Positions 56,950-64,000 of a stretch of DNA of 64,000 nucleotides are shown here, piece after piece (positions within the stretch are counted from its first letter, which is position 1; every line of letters begins with the position of its first letter). The stretch spans positions 62,001 to 126,000 of the forward strand of contig JAJRPM010000012.1 in the NCBI GenBank assembly GCA_024280775.1, given 5' to 3'. The translations under genes and the position numbers were made by a program. The notes under the pieces were generated by a model. It did not search any database, had not been told where the DNA came from, and saw only the letters and a list, made by a program, of their open reading frames with translations. Origin of the DNA: Candidatus Zixiibacteriota bacterium. Its GTDB lineage: Bacteria; Zixibacteria; MSB-5A5; GN15; JACZUZ01.

Positions 56950-56998
56950 TGTTTCTTCTCAGTTTCTAGTGTTTCAAACACTGATCATTAGGTAGCCT

Positions 56999-57805
56999 CT
57001 AAAGCTGTGTCATTCCTCCATCGGCTATTAGCTCAATGCCAGTGATGTAGGATGAATCGCTTGAGGCAAGAAACAGCGCCGCCTTGGCCATCTCTTCTGC
57101 AGACCCAAAGCGCTTCATCGGGTGTTGACCTATCATCCATTCTCCGAATTTCTCGACCTCTTCTTTGGGCATATCAAACTTTTCGAAAAGTGGCGTATCA
57201 ATTGGACCGGGACTGAGCGTGTTTACCCGTATGCCACGGGGTAGAAGTTCGGTCGATAGTGTGCGCGCCAAAGAACGCAATGCGGCTTTTGTGGCGCTAT
57301 ATACACTTGACCCCGGCAAACCTATCTGTGTCACAGCCGAGGCAATCAGCACGATAGTTGCACCCTCAGACAATAATGGCAGCGCTTGCTGAATCGTGAA
57401 ATACGCTCCTTTAACGTTGATATTGAAGATACTGTCAAAGTGCTCTTCGTCGACCGCTTCAATCGGCAAAAACTGCGCGATTCCGGCGTTGACAATTAAA
57501 GTGTCGATTTTCCCAAAAGACTCTTTGGTTTGGACGTAGAGTCTTTCAAGATCAGCGATGTTGGTGACATTGCCTTTCACTGCTAGCGCTTTGTCATTGA
57601 GATTCTCACGGACAATCTCTGCGGTCTTTTCGTTTCTTCCGAAAACGACGATGCTCGCTCCTTGGGCTTCGAACTCTTTGGCGATAGCCAAACCGATTCC
57701 GCTGGAGCCACCGGTGATAACTGCGACTTTGTTTTCGAGCTTGCCTTTGTGGCTGGTTACTAACGACTCTTCATTCCGACTGGTTGGTATGGTACTTGTT
57801 GACAT
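56999..57805 (-). CDS. Short-chain dehydrogenase/reductase
   Basis: Classical SDR: cofactor motif TGGSSGIG (31-38), NAG at 106-108, catalytic Ser156, Tyr169 and Lys173 (SVYSATK), and PGPIDTPLF. About 20 extra N-terminal residues. NAD(P)(H)-dependent oxidoreductase with unknown substrate. 83 nt downstream of the TetR gene, a common pairing for regulator and target. Confidence 0.94.
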   Translation of the reverse strand: MSTSTIPTSRNEESLVTSHKGKLENKVAVITGGSSGIGLAIAKEFEAQGASIVVFGRNEKTAEIVRENLNDKALAVKGNVTNIADLERLYVQTKESFGKIDTLIVNAGIAQFLPIEAVDEEHFDSIFNINVKGAYFTIQQALPLLSEGATIVLIASAVTQIGLPGSSVYSATKAALRSLARTLSTELLPRGIRVNTLSPGPIDTPLFEKFDMPKEEVEKFGEWMIGQHPMKRFGSAEEMAKAALFLASSDSSYITGIELIADGGMTQL

Positions 57806-57888
57806 TGCGCTACTCCTTGTTAGGTAAATGGTTAATAAGATTAATGCTTTGGTTATCTGTTTGCTTGATTGAATCTGTGTGCTGGATA

Positions 57889-58530
57889 CTACGTGGTCTG
57901 TTTCTCGGATCGCAATGAATTCAGATAGAAAAACAGCTCAGGACCGGCTAGCTCAGTAACTTCGTGACTCTGACTATTCTTCACCAATCCGGCAAAGCCC
58001 TCCAAGATGGCGACAACAAACGCCGCGACACTTTTGGGATTCACAAACTCCGCCACCTGTCCGTTTACTTTCCCGCGCCGCAGAGCCTCAGTCAACGCCT
58101 CGCGCCAGGCATCGATAGGAGCCGATAATTTGCGCCGGAATTTCTCATCCAGCGGCGACATCTCCTGACAGAGATTATTCCACGGACATCCGTTCTTGGC
58201 AAAATCATCTGAGGTTTCCGCTGGCAAAGAGGAAACTATCTCTAAGATGGTGTCAATCGGATTCTCCGATTTGCCCAGCGGCTCCACCCATACTCTATGG
58301 AAGAAGGGAGTGATGATGTCATCAACTACGGCATAGCCCAATTCTAGTTTGTTAGCGAAGTGATGATACAAAGCGCCCTTTGTGACACCCGCGCGATTCA
58401 AAATATTCTCCAGGCTTGCCGACTGAAATCCATTTACATAGATTTCCTCATACGCCGACTGAAGAATCGCCTCTCGTGTCTTGTCGGGGTCTCGCTTTGA
58501 GCTTTTGCTTTTCAGATTAGTCTGATTCAC
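57889..58530 (-). CDS. TetR-family transcriptional regulator
   Basis: N-terminal HTH (SLENILNRAGVTKGALYHHFANK) and an all-helical ligand domain with WNNLCQEMSPLDEKFRRKL, resembling the LmrA/YxaF-type subgroup. Probably represses itself and the downstream SDR gene. An operator candidate is at 58601-58618. Confidence 0.93.
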   Translation of the reverse strand: MNQTNLKSKSSKRDPDKTREAILQSAYEEIYVNGFQSASLENILNRAGVTKGALYHHFANKLELGYAVVDDIITPFFHRVWVEPLGKSENPIDTILEIVSSLPAETSDDFAKNGCPWNNLCQEMSPLDEKFRRKLSAPIDAWREALTEALRRGKVNGQVAEFVNPKSVAAFVVAILEGFAGLVKNSQSHEVTELAGPELFFYLNSLRSEKQTT

Positions 58531-58600
58531 TTGATTGTCACTTTGTAACGGTACTATCTCTATTCTTTGATTTCTATCTTCTCAACCAGGCGACAAACAT

Positions 58601-58618
58601 TCGTACCGGTTGGTATGA
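58601..58618. promoter_or_regulatory. Operator candidate for the TetR regulator
   Basis: CGTACC-GGTT-GGTATG, with ACC/GGT half-sites as in operators of related TetR proteins, about 70 nt upstream of the regulator start. Confidence 0.45.
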
Positions 58619-58760
58619 TATACGCTGTAAGTCACGAAAATGTTCCACTCCCGTCAATAACATATTCTTGCTGCCTTGTGTTGCTAGCGTTAATCATATA
58701 CTCGACAGGTACATAGTCTACATAAATACTTACTGATTGCAAAGAAACATGATTCAGCTT

Positions 58761-59258
58761 TTAACTAGTTGATTGCGATTTTTCAGGAATCGAGCTACCA
58801 TTTAGGATACGTGAAAACTCCGTGGCAAGATATTTTTTGAACTGTGGCTTCACATGTTCGAGATACGATCCAGTCGCCTTGTCCTTTCGTTTCCCATTGA
58901 ACCAAATACTTCTCTTCCCCTTATTCTTACCCGTCTTGTTTTGGTGTGACTCCTGAATAAATTCCTCTGAAGTTAATATCCACATGTTTTCCATTCTTTC
59001 AGAGAAGAATACAAACCAATAGTTGTCACGAGGATTATGCGAAATCGCGGCAAAAAGGGCGGCGTCGCCCTCAATTACTGTTTTGGACCTAGCCTTGATT
59101 TGAATTTCAACGAACTCTCCATCAGGACGCCTCACAACAGCATCGATCCCCATATCATCTACTAGAGGAATGTACACATCGAGGCCTTGACGCAACATTT
59201 CGCCAATCACCCAAAACTCAATACGTTTTCCAAAGCTTGCATTGTTCCGAAAGCTCAT
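58761..59258 (-). CDS. PD-(D/E)XK-like protein, DUF4365-type
   Basis: 165 residues. N-terminal helix FGKRIEFWVIGEMLRQGLDVY, then GIDAVVRRPDGEFVEIQIKARS with Asp39, Glu51, Gln53 and Lys55 placed as in the restriction-endonuclease-like fold. No partner methylase or defence gene is next to it; it follows the transketolase-like gene by 20 nt and may be co-transcribed. Nuclease activity is not shown; it may be only a fold relative. Confidence 0.78.
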   Translation of the reverse strand: MSFRNNASFGKRIEFWVIGEMLRQGLDVYIPLVDDMGIDAVVRRPDGEFVEIQIKARSKTVIEGDAALFAAISHNPRDNYWFVFFSERMENMWILTSEEFIQESHQNKTGKNKGKRSIWFNGKRKDKATGSYLEHVKPQFKKYLATEFSRILNGSSIPEKSQSTS

Positions 59259-59278
59259 CCTGTCCTTGTTCTTCTCGC

Positions 59279-61900
59279 TTAGTATAAACCCTGTCGCACT
59301 CTATCATCATGAAGAATGCCCCAAGTATATGCTGGCCCCTGAACCATCGAGTTGATCCTCCCGGGGCCATCGATGGGCACTAAAGCTAGCGCCTTTTCGA
59401 AGTCCCGCTTGGGTATAGACCAATCTGTACGACTTGGAATTATCGTTTCCGATGTTCCAGTATTGACTACTTCATAGGTAAATGGGAGTTTCGTCTTCGT
59501 ATAGAACTCTTTACCTTGGAACTGAACTATTCTCTTCCACACTTTGGCAATCATAATACCCCTCACAAACCCTTCAATCGCAGTCAACTGCGCCCGGGCA
59601 TCCAGACCGGCTTCCTCGATACACATCTCGCCGGTGCCACTTCCGAGATATTCGCCGTGCTTGTGTGGATACAGTGTTGCTTCGCGGCCTTTTGGGGAGG
59701 TCACCCAGCGATAGGTGGTTGGCAGAGTGAAGCCGGAAATCATCATGGCGCTTCCTGCGGTTGTAGCGGAATAAATCTCTGCGCGCTCTGTTGAATCAAG
59801 CCGGTCGAACAGTTCCACGCTTGCGATATAATACACATCCACTTTCAAGCCACGTTCTTTGAGCTTGGGCAATACACCACTTACAAATACATTTGCGACA
59901 TCAGAGCCTTGATAGACTATCGAAGCCTGCGCTTCTCCGTCACAGGCATACAGCTTGTAAACACCTTTCACCGAAGCTTCAGCCGGAGCCAAACCAAGCG
60001 CCGCTCTATCAAAAACAGTTTCGTTAGGGCGCGTAACAAAAGGCGCCATCACAGCCGGGCGTGCTTTGAGAGCGGTTACAGTCAATGGCCAAAGTTCATT
60101 CGGGTCCCAAGGAGTCAGGGTAATCATTGTCCCGCGCGGATAATTCTCCTGAAACATCTGCAAAGTATTCGGCTCGGCATGTGTCGGGCCGTCCTCACCG
60201 GTTTTGATTCCAGTGTGACCGCATAAAACAATGAATGTCTTGAACTGTTCATCGGGGTTACGGTGACGAATTGTTTGTTGCGCAATACTATGTGTGCGGG
60301 CGCTGATGACAGTCAATGGAACCATAAAAGCGCCGTAGGAGGAGCCAATACCAATATGCTGACCTATAGTCGAAATGCCTGAACAGATGCCACCGATTGC
60401 ATCTTCGCAAATACCACCGGCGGAAAGAATTCGTGACTGCGGATTTTTCTGCGCATGCCAAAACCCTTCGCCAAATCCGTCACCGATGTTGGTAGTGTTG
60501 GTAGAGCCATAAACATCAGCCGACGCCGCCAGCAGGGCGCCTTTGGTTGTGTGATTGATTGAATTGAGAGCATGCGCCAGCGCCCCGCGTAATGTTTGCT
60601 GTGAGCCGTTCTTGTAGCTACAAATTTCCGGACGTTTCTCCGGACTAAGATTATCATTGTCATAAAACAAAGCGAGATCAGGCATACCTCTGCCGCTCTT
60701 AGGTAGAGATGACTGATGCGCCTGATTGCGTTTCATCAAGAACTCTCCTAGCGCTGAGGTGTTCTCACTTTGAGATTCAAAGGCCTGACGAATCACCAGC
60801 AGTGAATCATAGAAAGCTTGCTCTCTAGTCTCGGCAGTCTTCTCACCTTCAAATCGCGGAAAACTCAAACCAAATTCTTTTTCAAAAGGCTCCAGCGCTT
60901 GAAGATACTCATCGCTATAGAATTTGTGTCCACCACCGTGAGATTTTTTCCCTTCAACACCGTAACGCCAGCCTTTGGTTGTGCGATACACAATAGCGCT
61001 AGGAGACTGAGAATTGCGCGATTGTTCCAGCGCCAGTTGTTGCGCGGCGGTCACTTGCTGGAAATCAAATCCATCGGCTACATAAATGACATTGAACCCC
61101 TGTGTAAGCAATAACTCGCGCGGATCCCATTGCACATAGTCACCGGCGCTTGAGCCATCACGTGTCACCGAGTTAGAATCAATCGCCGCTTGATTCCAGT
61201 CTACATGCATAACAAAATTGTTCAACCCTGAAGATGCCGCCGAAGCCAGCGCTTCGCTTACCCGACCGGGGGTCATCCCACCTTCGCCTTCGACTATGTG
61301 TACATACGGCGCGCTATCTCCATACAAATCTTTTAACGCCAGTGACATTCCCACCGATGCTGTCACACCAACTCCGCTAGGACCGGTAGAGAGCCAAACA
61401 AACGGAGTTTGCGGAGTAGGGTGGCCGTCAAGCGCTTTGCAATGAAATTTGGTAAACAATGGCGTAGTAATAGTCGGGTTCTTGCGAAAACCAAGTAAAT
61501 CTTCGAGGCGCATCTGTTGCAAAACATCCGGCAGTAACTCCGGATGCGCAACTCGCATGATTTCATTACGACAAGCCCACATAGCGTACATCCCCAGCGC
61601 CTTGTGCCCCGCAGTAAAAATCAAATAATCGGAAGTCTTGTCATTAGGGTCGCTGAAATTGTAACGCATATTCTGATATAACAAAGACTCAACAATTCGT
61701 CCGCAGGAAACACTACCTCCGGGGTGGCCAGAAGATGAATGATTAAACATCACCGCGCATAAGGTGCGATATATCAAATCCAGCGCTGATAGCGCTGAGA
61801 CTTCTTTGGCGCTAAGGACATCCTTGCCGCCTGCGGTAACCTGCTGAAAATATGTCCCACGCTCAGCGAGATTAAGCTCGAAAGTTGTTTCTTGTTTCAT
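59279..61900 (-). CDS. Large thiamine-diphosphate enzyme of the transketolase / E1 family
   Basis: About 870 residues, longer than transketolase (about 660) and near the length of AceE. N-terminal SSSGHPGGSVSCGRIVESLLY and AGHKALGMYA; the ThDP motif normally GDG...N reads GEGGMTPGRVSEAL with a Glu for the metal-binding Asp, then VDWNQAAID. Central HTGIKTGEDGPTHAEPNTL and RPNETVFDR match the pyrimidine and C-terminal domains. Chosen start ATG 61900 is 16 nt after the aminotransferase stop; an upstream start at 61969 would overlap that gene by 53 nt. Substrate unknown; no E2/E3 genes adjacent. Confidence 0.88.
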   Translation of the reverse strand: MKQETTFELNLAERGTYFQQVTAGGKDVLSAKEVSALSALDLIYRTLCAVMFNHSSSGHPGGSVSCGRIVESLLYQNMRYNFSDPNDKTSDYLIFTAGHKALGMYAMWACRNEIMRVAHPELLPDVLQQMRLEDLLGFRKNPTITTPLFTKFHCKALDGHPTPQTPFVWLSTGPSGVGVTASVGMSLALKDLYGDSAPYVHIVEGEGGMTPGRVSEALASAASSGLNNFVMHVDWNQAAIDSNSVTRDGSSAGDYVQWDPRELLLTQGFNVIYVADGFDFQQVTAAQQLALEQSRNSQSPSAIVYRTTKGWRYGVEGKKSHGGGHKFYSDEYLQALEPFEKEFGLSFPRFEGEKTAETREQAFYDSLLVIRQAFESQSENTSALGEFLMKRNQAHQSSLPKSGRGMPDLALFYDNDNLSPEKRPEICSYKNGSQQTLRGALAHALNSINHTTKGALLAASADVYGSTNTTNIGDGFGEGFWHAQKNPQSRILSAGGICEDAIGGICSGISTIGQHIGIGSSYGAFMVPLTVISARTHSIAQQTIRHRNPDEQFKTFIVLCGHTGIKTGEDGPTHAEPNTLQMFQENYPRGTMITLTPWDPNELWPLTVTALKARPAVMAPFVTRPNETVFDRAALGLAPAEASVKGVYKLYACDGEAQASIVYQGSDVANVFVSGVLPKLKERGLKVDVYYIASVELFDRLDSTERAEIYSATTAGSAMMISGFTLPTTYRWVTSPKGREATLYPHKHGEYLGSGTGEMCIEEAGLDARAQLTAIEGFVRGIMIAKVWKRIVQFQGKEFYTKTKLPFTYEVVNTGTSETIIPSRTDWSIPKRDFEKALALVPIDGPGRINSMVQGPAYTWGILHDDRVRQGLY

Positions 61901-61916
61901 ACTACTAGTCGCGCCC

Positions 61917-63215
61917 CTAGAAGAGCCGCTGTCCTGCTTTGATAAAGTCATTGAATCCGTCATTGTCATCCACCGCCTTTTCCATTCGGTCTAGCGCCAG
62001 TTGTAGTTCATCGAGCGCCGTGGCTATTGACAGGCGCAAATAATGTTGCCCCGCTGTTCCGATTTGTCCGAATGATTTCCTGTCCATGGTTGCAACACCA
62101 TGCTTGAACAGCAGGAACATCTGAAACAACGTCGAGGGGCTGGTTTTGTTCTGTATGTCTTTAGGTAAAGTCTCAAAATGCTTTTCAATTTCTAACGCTG
62201 TCACTATGCCTGCGATATTCGGGAAAACATAGAATGCGCCTTTAGGATTCTGGCAGGTGACACCCGGCGCCTTGTTCAAGCGCCCGACCACCATATCGCG
62301 ACGCTCCTGAAAAGCGCTAACCATCTCGGCGATTGATTCGGCGCTCTTGGGAGAAGTCAGCGCCACTCGCGCTCCCTCCTGATTGTAGGGCGGAATACAG
62401 GAGAAATAGTTGATATTCAAATTCGTAAATATCTTGGCTTCGTCAATTGAAGGAAACACCGCCCAACCAATTCGCCCGCCGGTCCATGAAAATGACTTCG
62501 AAGCGCCACTAGCGATGATTGTCTTTTCCCGCATACCGGCAATCGAGGCAATGCTCACATGCTCTTCGCCGTCGAAAAGGATATTTTCGTATATCTCATC
62601 AGAATACACTCGCACATTGGGGTCGCATTTAGACTTGATAACCTCAGCTATCTCTTCCAACTGCTTAAGAGTTGCAACGCCACCGGTGGGATTCGACGGG
62701 AAGTTAAGATAGATTAGTTTAGTCCTTGAGCTTATCAGCTCCGCCAGATCCGAAGCGCTGACACTGAACCCCAATTCCTCACGCAAATGCAAAGGCTTTG
62801 GCACAGCTCCTACATAGCGGATGAATGATTCGTAGATCGGAAAACCGGGACTAGGATAAATCACCTCATCACCGGGATTACAATAAACCTGTTGAGAAAG
62901 GCCAATTGGCGGCTTGCCACCTGGAAACACCACAACTTGTTGTGGTGAAACTGATATCTTACGAGTGGATTCAATAGTTCCGGCTATAGCCTCGCGCAGT
63001 GACAGAATCCCCTGTGGATCGGTGTAATGAACATTATCCAAATCAAGCTGGCGCTTGACTTCATCACGAATATGCGCCGGAAGCGGAAAATCCGGCTCCC
63101 CGATATTGCAACGGACTACGTGAAGACCCGTTTCCTCTACTTCTCGAATATAAGGGCCGACTTTGAAGGCGTTTTCGGTATGAATCAATGATGTCCTATC
63201 TGATATGAGATTCAT
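61917..63215 (-). CDS. Class I/II PLP aminotransferase
   Basis: Fold type I aminotransferase with FPSNPTGG, YSDEIYEN and the PLP lysine in SGASKSFSWTGGRIGW. Resembles the aspartate/aromatic aminotransferase group; 432 residues is slightly long. Forms a probable operon with the transketolase-like gene. Amino donor and acceptor cannot be told from sequence. Confidence 0.93.
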   Translation of the reverse strand: MNLISDRTSLIHTENAFKVGPYIREVEETGLHVVRCNIGEPDFPLPAHIRDEVKRQLDLDNVHYTDPQGILSLREAIAGTIESTRKISVSPQQVVVFPGGKPPIGLSQQVYCNPGDEVIYPSPGFPIYESFIRYVGAVPKPLHLREELGFSVSASDLAELISSRTKLIYLNFPSNPTGGVATLKQLEEIAEVIKSKCDPNVRVYSDEIYENILFDGEEHVSIASIAGMREKTIIASGASKSFSWTGGRIGWAVFPSIDEAKIFTNLNINYFSCIPPYNQEGARVALTSPKSAESIAEMVSAFQERRDMVVGRLNKAPGVTCQNPKGAFYVFPNIAGIVTALEIEKHFETLPKDIQNKTSPSTLFQMFLLFKHGVATMDRKSFGQIGTAGQHYLRLSIATALDELQLALDRMEKAVDDNDGFNDFIKAGQRLF

Positions 63216-63417
63216 AACATTTTCCTTACAATTGCCGTTTTGAATTGCCCCTTAACTCATTTAGAGGGCAAAACTTGCAAGAAAACTACAACAGCTCTGA
63301 CTGGATGTCAAACTTCTAGCGGGCTTTGACTGCCGGTGAACAACTTGTATAATCCACAGCAGAACTGTTGAAAGATACAGAATCCAGGTATTGTGGAATT
63401 TGAGGAATATGTCATAA

Positions 63418-64000
63418 ATGAACTATCAGAAAACAACTGCTGACTTGCCGGATATCTATGACATTTGGGATTATTCAAATCCAGACGAAACGCGAAAGCG
63501 CTTCAATGAACTTGCGTCGCAGGCAAAAGAAAGCGACGATGTGTCGTACCAATTGCAACTACAAACCCAAATCGCGCGCACTTACTCGCTTGAAGGTAAA
63601 TTCGACAGCGCACACGCGATTCTTGATGAAGTTAAACCCCAACTAACAGAGAATCTGCCACTGGTTCGCATTCGCTATCTCCTTGAGCGAGGCAGAACAT
63701 TCAATTCCGACGGAGACAAAACCACAGCTCTAACTTTCTTCACTGACGCATACACTCTCAGCTCTGAAGATCATCAGGACTTTTTTGCCGTCGACGCCGC
63801 GCACATGATTGCAATAGCTACACCGGAGTCCGCCAACAAAGAGAAATGGAATCTCATTGGTGTAGAAATCGCCGAAAAATCAAAAGACAAACAAGCGCAT
63901 AACTGGCTAGGCTCACTCTATAACAATATTGGCTGGGATTATTTTGATAAGGAGCGATACCCCGAAGCTCTGGCTAAATTTGAGGAGGCGCTGGTCTTTC
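63418..64000 (+). CDS. TPR-repeat protein, 3' end cut by window
   Basis: Visible 194 codons start with NYQKTTADLPDIYDIWDYSNP and contain helical repeats (IARTYSLEGKFDSAHAILDEV, NNIGWDYFDKERYPEALAKFEEAL) of the tetratricopeptide type. No signal peptide, so probably cytoplasmic. Function unknown; the C-terminal part lies beyond 64000. Divergent from the aminotransferase gene. Confidence 0.85.
   Translation, partial: MNYQKTTADLPDIYDIWDYSNPDETRKRFNELASQAKESDDVSYQLQLQTQIARTYSLEGKFDSAHAILDEVKPQLTENLPLVRIRYLLERGRTFNSDGDKTTALTFFTDAYTLSSEDHQDFFAVDAAHMIAIATPESANKEKWNLIGVEIAEKSKDKQAHNWLGSLYNNIGWDYFDKERYPEALAKFEEALVF

Noticed and set aside
57770-57800. Second TetR-operator-like GGTTGGTA in the SDR gene
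   Set aside because: It lies inside coding sequence and only one half-site matches.

Overview
The window looks like a chromosomal segment of an uncultured Gram-negative bacterium, probably in the FCB superphylum (a Zixibacteria-like lineage is my best guess, from gene content only). Evidence: an outer-membrane/periplasmic repertoire (usher, porin, polysaccharide export protein, lipoprotein cytochromes), a secreted seven-bladed propeller ending in a PNPFNP/FlgD-type sorting domain, an exosortase, and moderate GC. No tRNA, rRNA, CRISPR array, phage or IS element was recognised.

Layout. 1-10.1 kb: surface polysaccharide locus (partial WecB, Wzz-like copolymerase, SLBB-rich export protein on the minus strand; on the plus strand a degenerate phosphohexomutase, a 20-bp tandem repeat, Gmd, an Rmd-like reductase and a nucleotide-sugar dehydrogenase). 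10.4-13.8 kb: HEAT-repeat protein coupled to an HD-GYP phosphodiesterase. 13.8-15.6 kb: DUF5683 membrane protein and a lipid kinase. 15.8-19.5 kb: exosortase, EpsI, a UbiA-family (DPPR synthase-like) transferase and a type III polyketide synthase. 19.7-22.1 kb: a large signalling protein with MshEN-like, receiver-like, HD-like and DUF4388 segments. 22.1-30.2 kb: a chaperone-usher cluster with six small secreted subunits, five of them DUF4402-like. 30.5-33.5 kb: propeller protein and a YhiN-type flavoprotein. 33.9-37.3 kb: two tandem cytochrome c lipoproteins, a triheme cytochrome and a cupredoxin-like protein. 37.4-42.2 kb: a DUF2892 protein and an OM barrel / LolA-like / RND (MMPL) exporter operon. 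42.5-43.3 kb: ECF sigma/anti-sigma pair. 43.4-51.8 kb: complete phosphate regulon phoB-phoR-porin-pstS-pstC-pstA-pstB-phoU, with three matching direct-repeat Pho-box candidates. 52.1-55 kb: pentaheme cytochrome lipoprotein, small two-TM protein and a YceI protein with (Asn-Pro-Cys) repeats. 55.4-58.6 kb: YajQ, membrane protein, SRPBCC, SDR and TetR. 58.8-63.2 kb: PD-(D/E)XK-like protein, a large transketolase-family enzyme and an aminotransferase. Right edge: a truncated TPR protein.

How it fits together (inference). Much of the left half is about the cell envelope and surface attachment: a polysaccharide probably containing GDP-rhamnose-derived and N-acetylated uronic sugars, an exosortase, and a non-classical chaperone-usher pilus, next to several proteins of families tied to cyclic-di-GMP (HD-GYP, MshEN-like, YajQ further right). 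The right half combines phosphate-starvation control with envelope redox proteins. The items I consider most novel are the DUF4402 chaperone-usher system with a large hairpin at the chaperone start, the cysteine-rich (NPC)n YceI protein, the catalytically dead phosphohexomutase and the MshEN/HD/DUF4388 scaffold protein.
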